From BAIKAL-G1 sp943370385 (GTDB lineage: Bacteria; Cyanobacteriota; Cyanobacteriia; PCC-6307; Cyanobiaceae): a stretch of 16,785 bases of DNA. The DNA lies in the NCBI GenBank assembly GCA_943370385.1, contig CALRQT020000022.1:1-16785 (forward strand), read 5' to 3'. The translations under genes and the position numbers were made by a program. This document shows, piece by piece, positions 6,962 through 13,700 of the stretch. Below the pieces are notes generated by a model. That model ran no database searches, was not told the origin of the DNA, and saw nothing but the letters and a program-made list of their open reading frames with translations. Position 1 is the first letter of the stretch, and each line of letters opens with the position of its first letter.

Positions 6962-8349
6962 GGGGCCACAACCCTCACCGTATCAGGGATCTGGCCCGGC
7001 CAGAGCCGCCGTTGGGCCTGCAGCCAGGCCAGCCTGGCCCGATCAATCCGCTCGCCGGGAATCAGCAACGGGATCCCGGGGGGATAGGGGCAGAGGGCCT
7101 CAGCGGCGATGCGCCCCGCCAACGCCTCCAGGGGCAGGGCCTCTGCTGGCGCTCGCCAGGCTTGGCCCAAGGCCAGCTCGGGTTCCGCCACCAGGGGCAG
7201 CGGCGGCGCCTGGAAGGGGGGCAAGGGCGGGCCGCCGAGGGCGCGGCAGAGGGCCAGGAGCTGGCGGGGCAGGCGCCGCAGCAGGCCCGCCGGCGGCACC
7301 ATGCCAAGGCAAAAGGTGAGGCAGCCGGGTTCGGGCAGCTCGGCGATCACGCCCCGGGGCAGAAGCCAATCGTCGGCGGCCAGGCCCGAGATGCCCAGGG
7401 CAGCGCTGTGGAGCACCAGCCGCAGGGGATCTTGATTCGGGACCAGGGGCAGGCCCGCCGCGCGCAAGCGCTGCCGCAGCCGCCCCGCCAGGTCGAGGGC
7501 CCGCCCCAACTGGCGGCGGCCCCGATCGCTATGGAGGAACTGGAGGCTGGCGGAGCAGGAGGCCAGCAGCAGGGCGCTGGGGCTGGAGGTCTGCAGCCAG
7601 AGCAGGGAGCGCTCCAGGCGGGCCGGCTCCACCCGCTCGCCGGCCTGGAGCAGCACGGCACTTTGGGCCAGCCCCCCGGCCGCCTTCTGCAGGGAGAGCA
7701 CCACCAGATCGGCGCCACAGGCCAGGGCGGAGGGGGGCAGGCCCGGCGCCAGGCCGGCGTGGGCCCCGTGGGCCCCATCCACCAGCACCGGCAGGCCGGC
7801 CCGGTGGCAAACGGCGATTTGGGCCGCCAGATCGCCCGAGAGCCCCTGGTAGCTGGGCGACACCAGCACCACCGCCGCCAGGGGACCAGCCGCCTGGGCC
7901 GCCGCCAACACCCGCTCCAGGTGCTCGGCCGGGGCCGGCAGCCACAGGCCCGTGGCTGGATCGAAGGGCAGGTCGAAGAGCACCGGCTGCAGCTGGCCGA
8001 GCAGGCAGCCATGCAACAGGCTGCGGTGCAGGTTGCGGGGCAGCAGCACCCGCTGGCCCGGATCGGCCAGGCCCAGCAGGGCCGCCTGCAGCAGGCCGCT
8101 GGCGCCGTTCACCCCATACCAACAGCGCTCTGCCCCCAGCAGGGCGGCCGTGGCGGCCTGGCTGGCGGCTACGGCCCCATCGGCTTCGAGCGGACCGCCA
8201 ATGCCGGGCAATTCGGGCAGGTCCCAGCTGGCCGGCGGCCGGCGAAGCAGGGCCGCCAGGGGCGGGGCCAGGCCGCGGCCGCGGCCGTGGGCCGGTAAAT
8301 GCAAGGCCAGCTCTGGCCCCCGCGCCCCCAGGGCAGCCAGCAGATCCAT
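6958..8349 (-). CDS. Orn/Lys/Arg decarboxylase-like PLP enzyme
   Basis: This 463-aa fold-type I PLP enzyme belongs to the prokaryotic Orn/Lys/Arg decarboxylase family. Seen in order: LPRNLHRSLLHG (103-114) with His108 positioned to stack on PLP, DGAHGAHAG (191-199) with Asp191 to pair with the pyridine nitrogen, the Schiff-base Lys222 in LSLQKAAGGLAQSAVLL, and a C-terminal family block CPYPPGIPLLIPGE starting near residue 420. Length suits the short cytoplasmic class, not the large acid-inducible enzymes. The residue just before the lysine is Gln, where the family usually has His. The ATG at 8349 is chosen; upstream sequence in frame crosses into the divergent kinase gene. It heads a coupled operon with cbiT and cdsA. 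The substrate amino acid is not determinable. Confidence 0.88.
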   Translation of the reverse strand: MDLLAALGARGPELALHLPAHGRGRGLAPPLAALLRRPPASWDLPELPGIGGPLEADGAVAASQAATAALLGAERCWYGVNGASGLLQAALLGLADPGQRVLLPRNLHRSLLHGCLLGQLQPVLFDLPFDPATGLWLPAPAEHLERVLAAAQAAGPLAAVVLVSPSYQGLSGDLAAQIAVCHRAGLPVLVDGAHGAHAGLAPGLPPSALACGADLVVLSLQKAAGGLAQSAVLLQAGERVEPARLERSLLWLQTSSPSALLLASCSASLQFLHSDRGRRQLGRALDLAGRLRQRLRAAGLPLVPNQDPLRLVLHSAALGISGLAADDWLLPRGVIAELPEPGCLTFCLGMVPPAGLLRRLPRQLLALCRALGGPPLPPFQAPPLPLVAEPELALGQAWRAPAEALPLEALAGRIAAEALCPYPPGIPLLIPGERIDRARLAWLQAQRRLWPGQIPDTVRVVAP

Positions 8350-8396
8350 GGGGCCCGGCTCGATCTTTCTAGAGTCTGGACCCGATCGCCCGCCCC
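8350..8396. promoter_or_regulatory. 47-bp divergent intergenic region (PLP enzyme / ABC1 kinase)
   Basis: Only 47 bp separate the two opposite ATG codons. The centre holds a short AT-richer patch, GATCTTTCTAGAGTC, containing the palindrome TCTAGA, which could supply overlapping -10 elements for both directions. No convincing -35 or Shine-Dalgarno is visible. Both transcripts would have very short leaders if the promoters lie here. Confidence 0.35.
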
Positions 8397-10103
8397 ATGG
8401 CCGTGCCCACCCCCCGCGCCGCTGCCAGCGGTGGCCCCGGCGGCCCTGGCGACCAGGTCGTCTATGACCCGGCCGCCGACCTGCGCGCCCTCTTGCTCCA
8501 GCCCTGGGTGTTGGTGGGCCGGCTGATTTCAATCAGCTGGCAGCTGTTGGCCCTGGCGGTGGTGTTGACCGTGCGGGGCAACAGCAGCGACGCGGCCGAG
8601 CAGCAGCGCCTGGGCAAGCGCATCCTCACCACCCTCACCAACCTGGGGCCCTGCTTCATCAAGGTGGGCCAAGCCCTCTCGACCCGGCCCGACCTGGTGC
8701 GGCGGGACTGGCTCGAGCAGCTCACCCAGCTGCAGGACAACCTGCCCCCCTTCCCCCACAGCATTGCCCTGGCCACGATCGAGGCCGAGTTAGGCGCCCC
8801 GGTCGACCAGCTGTTTGAGGACTTCCCCACGGCCCCGATGGCCGCCGCCAGCCTGGGCCAGGTCTATCGGGCCCGCCCCTATGGCGGCACCTGGGTGGCC
8901 GTGAAGGTGCAGCGCCCCGACCTGGAGCGGATTCTGCGCCGGGACCTGGTGATCATTCGCCTGCTGGCGGTGACCACGGCGCCGCTGCTGCCCTTGAACC
9001 TGGGCTTTGGCCTGGGCGAGATCATCGACGAATTCGGCCGCAGCCTGTTCGAGGAAATCGACTACCGCCAGGAGGCGGCCAACGCCGAGCGCTTTGCGGC
9101 CCTGTTTAGCGGTAACCCGGCGGTGATCGTGCCCCGGGTGGACCGGCTGCTCTCGGCCCGGCGGGTGTTGACCACCACCTGGATCAACGGCACCAAATTG
9201 CAGAACCGCCAGGAGTTGCTGGCCCAACGGCTCGATCCCACCTCCTTGATCCGCACCGGCGTGATCGCCGGCCTGCAACAACTGCTCGAATTCGGCTATT
9301 TCCACGCCGATCCCCACCCCGGCAACCTGTTTGCCCTGCCGGGCAAAACGGGCGCCCTGGGCCACCTGGCCTACGTCGATTTCGGCATGATGGATTCGAT
9401 CAACGACCACGACCGGCTCACCCTCACCGGGGCGGTGGTGCATCTGATCAACCGGGATTTCGCCGGCCTGGCCCAAGACTTCGTGGCCCTGGGCTTTCTC
9501 AATCCCAAAACCGACCTGGCGCCGATCATTCCGGCCCTGGAGCAGGTGCTCGGCGGCGCCCTGGGCGACAGCGTCGGCTCCTTCAACTTCAAGGCGATCA
9601 CCGATCGCTTTTCTGAGTTGATGTATGCCTATCCCTTCCGGGTGCCGGCCCGCTTCGCCCTGATCATCCGGGCCGTGGTGAGCCAGGAGGGCTTGGCCCT
9701 GCGGCTCGATCCCAGCTTCCGCATCATCGGCGTTGCCTATCCCTACGTGGCCCGGCGGCTGCTGGCGGGGGACACGGCCGAGATGCGCGAAAAGCTGCTG
9801 GAGGTGCTGTTCGATCGCCACGGCCGGCTCCAGGTCGAGCGGCTTGAAAACCTCCTAGCGGTGGTCGGCAAGGACGACTCCAGCCCGGATCTGCTGCCGG
9901 TGGCCGGGGCCGGATTGAAGCTGTTGCTGGGGCCGGAAGGCAGCAGCCTGCGCCAGCGGCTGCTGCTCACCCTGGTGGAGAACGACCATCTCCACACCGA
10001 TGACGTGCGCGCCCTAGTCGCCCTGATGCGCCGCACCTTCTCGCCGCGCAAGCTGGCCGGCGGCCTGCTGGCCAAGCTCAACCCGCTCGCTGCCGCGTTC
10101 TAG
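8397..10103 (+). CDS. ABC1/AarF/UbiB-family atypical kinase
   Basis: The 568-aa protein has the complete ABC1 kinase-like signature set. These are the family-specific KVGQ (Lys89-Gln92) that covers the active site, the alanine-rich nucleotide loop AAASLGQVY (149-157), the lysine VAVKVQRP (Lys170), the EEIDYRQEA motif (219-227), the catalytic loop HADPHPGN (303-310) and the metal-binding DFG (328-330). Relatives (UbiB, Coq8, plastid ABC1Ks) support prenylquinone synthesis or lipid homeostasis by ATP hydrolysis; cyanobacteria carry several paralogues, so the precise role is open. A hydrophobic stretch around 34-58 could contact membrane. The first roughly 20 residues are Gly/Pro/Ala-rich and may not be conserved, so the exact start is less sure. 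It is followed 47 nt later by a small membrane protein gene. Confidence 0.95.
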   Translation: MAVPTPRAAASGGPGGPGDQVVYDPAADLRALLLQPWVLVGRLISISWQLLALAVVLTVRGNSSDAAEQQRLGKRILTTLTNLGPCFIKVGQALSTRPDLVRRDWLEQLTQLQDNLPPFPHSIALATIEAELGAPVDQLFEDFPTAPMAAASLGQVYRARPYGGTWVAVKVQRPDLERILRRDLVIIRLLAVTTAPLLPLNLGFGLGEIIDEFGRSLFEEIDYRQEAANAERFAALFSGNPAVIVPRVDRLLSARRVLTTTWINGTKLQNRQELLAQRLDPTSLIRTGVIAGLQQLLEFGYFHADPHPGNLFALPGKTGALGHLAYVDFGMMDSINDHDRLTLTGAVVHLINRDFAGLAQDFVALGFLNPKTDLAPIIPALEQVLGGALGDSVGSFNFKAITDRFSELMYAYPFRVPARFALIIRAVVSQEGLALRLDPSFRIIGVAYPYVARRLLAGDTAEMREKLLEVLFDRHGRLQVERLENLLAVVGKDDSSPDLLPVAGAGLKLLLGPEGSSLRQRLLLTLVENDHLHTDDVRALVALMRRTFSPRKLAGGLLAKLNPLAAAF

Positions 10104-10150
10104 GGTCTGCCCTCACGTCTAGCCCCTTACTCCCTGCAAGCGCCCGGCCC

Positions 10151-10558
10151 ATGGATGAATCAGCCCAGGACTTTCTGCTCGAGCTGGTGGGCTACGGCCA
10201 GCCGCCCTACTTCGTGGCCTTCGCCGGCCTGCTGATAGCGGCTGCCTGCGGCCTCACCTTCGCCAAGGTGATCGAAAACCGCCTGGAGGGCTGGAAACAG
10301 GACCGGCTGGCCCTGCTGCCCCTGAGCCGGGTCGAAACGGTCGCCCCGGCGATTGGCATCGTGATCGGCATCAGCCTGTTCATCGGCAGCTGCCTGCAGA
10401 TCTTCGGCTTCGCCAGCGGCACCTCCCTGCTGGTGTCCTTGCTGTTGTCCTTGCTCACCACTGGGGCTCTCTGGGTGCAGCTGGTGCGGCTGATGGAGCA
10501 GGTGGAAAAAGGCACCTTCAAGGTGGTGGATTTCGATAATTTCGACGAATTCTTTTAA
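10151..10558 (+). CDS. small three-helix membrane protein, unknown function (135 aa)
   Basis: I do not recognise a named family, although it looks like a conserved small cyanobacterial membrane protein. Three hydrophobic segments are visible (about 19-40, 63-84 and 90-112). The loop between the first two is charged (KVIENRLEGWKQDR), and the C-terminal tail is acidic and aromatic (VVDFDNFDEFF). Third-position GC is high, as in its neighbours. It follows the ABC1 kinase by 47 nt on the same strand and may be cotranscribed. The ATG at 10151 is the first in frame after the gap; no clear Shine-Dalgarno precedes it. Confidence 0.75.
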   Translation: MDESAQDFLLELVGYGQPPYFVAFAGLLIAAACGLTFAKVIENRLEGWKQDRLALLPLSRVETVAPAIGIVIGISLFIGSCLQIFGFASGTSLLVSLLLSLLTTGALWVQLVRLMEQVEKGTFKVVDFDNFDEFF

Positions 10559-10690
10559 GCAAACTCCCACCGATTCAACCCCCTTAGCACCACTCCTAAA
10601 GCGTGCCCCTACTCCGACTAGCCGACCCCACTCTCTGAAGGGCGAGCTCGTAGGCCAACTCATCCCAACCAACCGTCAAAACCAGTCAAC

Positions 10691-10718
10691 CGGCAAAGCG
10701 TCCTAGGCCGCTTTGCCG
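10691..10718 (+). terminator. hairpin after the small membrane protein
   Basis: CGGCAAAGCG (10691-10700) and CGCTTTGCCG (10709-10718) are perfect 10-bp arms with an 8-nt loop, followed by TTAGTTC. It is a plausible intrinsic terminator with a weak T-tract, isolating the ABC1 kinase transcript from the DUF2339 gene. It lies 132 nt past the upstream stop. Confidence 0.5.
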
Positions 10719-10721
10719 TTA

Positions 10722-10739
10722 GTTCTAAGGGCCTAGAAC
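10722..10739. promoter_or_regulatory. 6-6-6 dyad just upstream of the DUF2339 gene
   Basis: GTTCTA (10722-10727) and TAGAAC (10734-10739) are perfect arms around AGGGCC, ending 24 nt before the ATG at 10764. The symmetry and position could mark an operator or a leader hairpin. No matching regulator is recognised. The rest of 10559-10763 holds only the terminator-like hairpin and C-rich sequence. Confidence 0.3.
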
Positions 10740-10763
10740 CCAGGCAACCGGTCCAACGCGTCG

Positions 10764-13700
10764 ATGGTTGAAGCTTTGCTGCTGGGCGTTTTGGCCCTGG
10801 TGGGACTGCCGATATTGGTTCTAGTGCTGCTCTTGCGCTTATTTGGCAACCAGGAGCAAAGCAGGCTGCGCCTCGAAAGCCTGGAACGCGAGCTGCTCGC
10901 CCTAGACAAGGTCCAGGCGACCTGGTGGCAGCGCATCGAAGCGCTCGAGGGTCAGGTCCAACAGGTGGATCAACGCCTAGCGGAGCTGATTCTCTCCTTA
11001 CAAGTCCTGGATCTTGACCTACCCAGGCTCGAACCAGCCACAGTCGATCCGACCACATTCGATCCGAGCACACTCGATCCGACCAAGGTCGATCTAGTCA
11101 AAGAGCAAGACCAGCCCTCCCGCCCGCTGCCCCAATCGTCCCGGCTGCGGGGGCCTGGGGCTGAACCTGGCCTGCCTCCCCAAGCGAGACCTGAGACCCA
11201 GGTTGCCGCCATCCCTGAGGCGCCCTGGAGTCCAGCCCCAGCCCTAGGTCCAGTGCAGGCCCCTGATGGGCCCCAGGCTGCCCCTATCCCGGAGGCTCCC
11301 CCGGCTCCAGCCCCTGTCTCGGCCCAAACCCAGGCCCCTGAGCCGCAAGTTTCCCCTACCCCTACCCCGGCGCCGCCACCGCCATCAGCCCAAGCCCCAG
11401 CCTCCGCACCGGTCCGACCTTTGGCATCGGTCCCTGCGGGCCCTGCCACTGCACCCCCCCAGCGAGCCCAAGCCAGGCCACCCGTCAGCAGCCGGCCGAG
11501 CGCGCCCGTTGGCCCAAGTAGGCCCCGACCAGCCGTTGCCGCCACCAGGGCGAAACGCCGGAGCGAACCCACTCCCCTCCGGCTGTTCTGGCGCCGGCTC
11601 GAACGGCTGGTGGTGGCGAACTGGACCGGAATCCTCGGGGTGGTGATGGTGGTGGCGGGGGTCAGCTTCGTGACCATCAACATGGCCCTGACCATGGGAC
11701 CCCAGGCGCGCTTTTGGCTGACGGTGGCCGCCGCCGCAGTGCTGGTGGTGCCCCATCTGCTGTGGGGCCAACGGGACCCCTGGCAGAACCTCACGGCCTG
11801 GATGCGCAGCGGCGGGGCGGCCCTGTTCCTATTTGCCTGTTCCGCCGCCGGCGGCGTGCCCGACCTGGGCCTCACCTGGCAGCGGGATCCCGGCGGCGCC
11901 CTAGCCCTGCTGGTGCTGGGGGGGCTGGCCAACCTGCTTGTGGCCCTGGTGGCCCGCAGCCAGACCATCGCCGCCCTGCACGGGGTGTTGACCCTGGTGC
12001 CCCTGATGATCGCCGCCCCCACGGCCCTGACCCTGGGGCTGGGCAGCCTGGTGGCGGTGGTGAGCCTGGTGCTGCCGTTACGGCGCCCCTGGCACGGCCA
12101 GCGCCTGGTGGCCTGCCTGGCCTACGGCTGCTTCCAACTCACCTGGGTAGCCCGCAGCGGCGACGCCCTCGAGCTGGCCAGCTCCGGCGTCCCCAGCTTG
12201 CGCTGGCTGGCCGCCGCGGCCGCCATCGCCGTGTTTGGCTGCGGCGCCCTGCTGCCCCACCTGGGCCTGGCCCAGGCCCCCACTGCCGTTTCAGCCGCAG
12301 GCGCCCCCGAGGGACTGGCAGCGGCTGGGGGCACTCCAGGGGCGGGCCGGGCGGCGATGCCCCTGCAGCTCCTGGGACTCCTCAGCAACTGGAGTGGCCT
12401 GGGCCTGGCCCTGTTCCTCTACCCCCAGGCGCCGGGTCTTCGCTTTGGCGGCCTGGTGCTGGGCTGGGCCGCGGCCACCGTGCTGGCCCGCAGAACGCCC
12501 CGCGCCAGCAGGCCCTGGCTGGCGCGCTGCGACACCCTGGTCGCCCAGGCCCTGGCGATCGCCGCCCTGCTCAGCCTGCTGGGACCGATCGCCAACGGGC
12601 CCCTGCTCGTGTTTGCCCTGTTGGTGGAAGCCGTGCTGTTTGTGCGGCTGGGCCTCGATCGGAGCGATCCCTGGATTGGCGTATTGGGCTGGGGACTGGT
12701 GAACCTGGGGGGCTTCGGCCTGCTGCTGACGGTGCTTGACCAGGTGGCTATCCCTGGCCCGGGGGTCCTGGCGGGGGGAGCCAACCCCTTAGCCATTGCC
12801 CAGCAGAACCGGGTTCTGTTGCTCGCCGCCTCGGCCATGACGATCGCGGTGCAAGCGCACCTCCATCGCCGCACCCCGGATCCCAGGCTTGCGGCCGAGC
12901 CCGCTCCGGCCCTGCCGATCCCGCCCCTCCTGGGCTGGCTGGCGGCGGCCCTGGCCTTCGGGGCCGCCTGGTGCTGTGCTCCGGCGGGCTGGCAAGAGCC
13001 CGTGGCCCTGCTGGGCCTGGGGCCCCTGCTCCTGCTGGGCCGGCGCCGGGTCCTTCCAGGGCTGGTGAGCGGCTCCACCATGGCGATCGTGGTGAGCCAT
13101 GGGGTCAGCTGGATTCGCTGGGCCGCCCTGCCCACCCTGGGCAGCGTCTCGGCCCAGGCCAGCCAGGTGCTGCCCCACCTGCTCCCCTTGCTGGCCCTGG
13201 GATTGGTGATGGCTGCCAGCACCAGCGGCAGCCGGCGCCGAGGGGCGATCCTCCTGATCGGCTTCACGGCAGCCCTGGGAGTGTTCCGGTTAGCAGCGCC
13301 CCTGCCGCCCCTGGCCCTGGCCGCCGCCTGGCTGGGACTAGGCCTGGTTGCCCTAGTGATCGCCCCGCGACTACCCCGGCAGGAAGCCAGCGATGTCCTG
13401 GTGCTGGGGCTGCTCGATCTGCTGGGCGCCAGCGCGATCGCCATCGCCCAGCACCCCAGCAGCAATGCCGGCCAGGCCACGGCGCTGTTGCTGGCCGCCT
13501 CTGCCATGGCGCTGGCCTTTCAGCGGCAAGTCAGCCGGGTTGAGATGAACGGGCCGATGGAGACCCTCCTGGGCTGGTTAGCGGCGGCCCTGGCCTTCTC
13601 TGCAGCCTGGTGGGGCGCGCCGGCGGGCTGGCAGGAGCCCGTGGCCCTGCTGGGCCTGGGTTCCCTGCTTGTAGTTAATATACGCCGGCCTTTACCGGGG

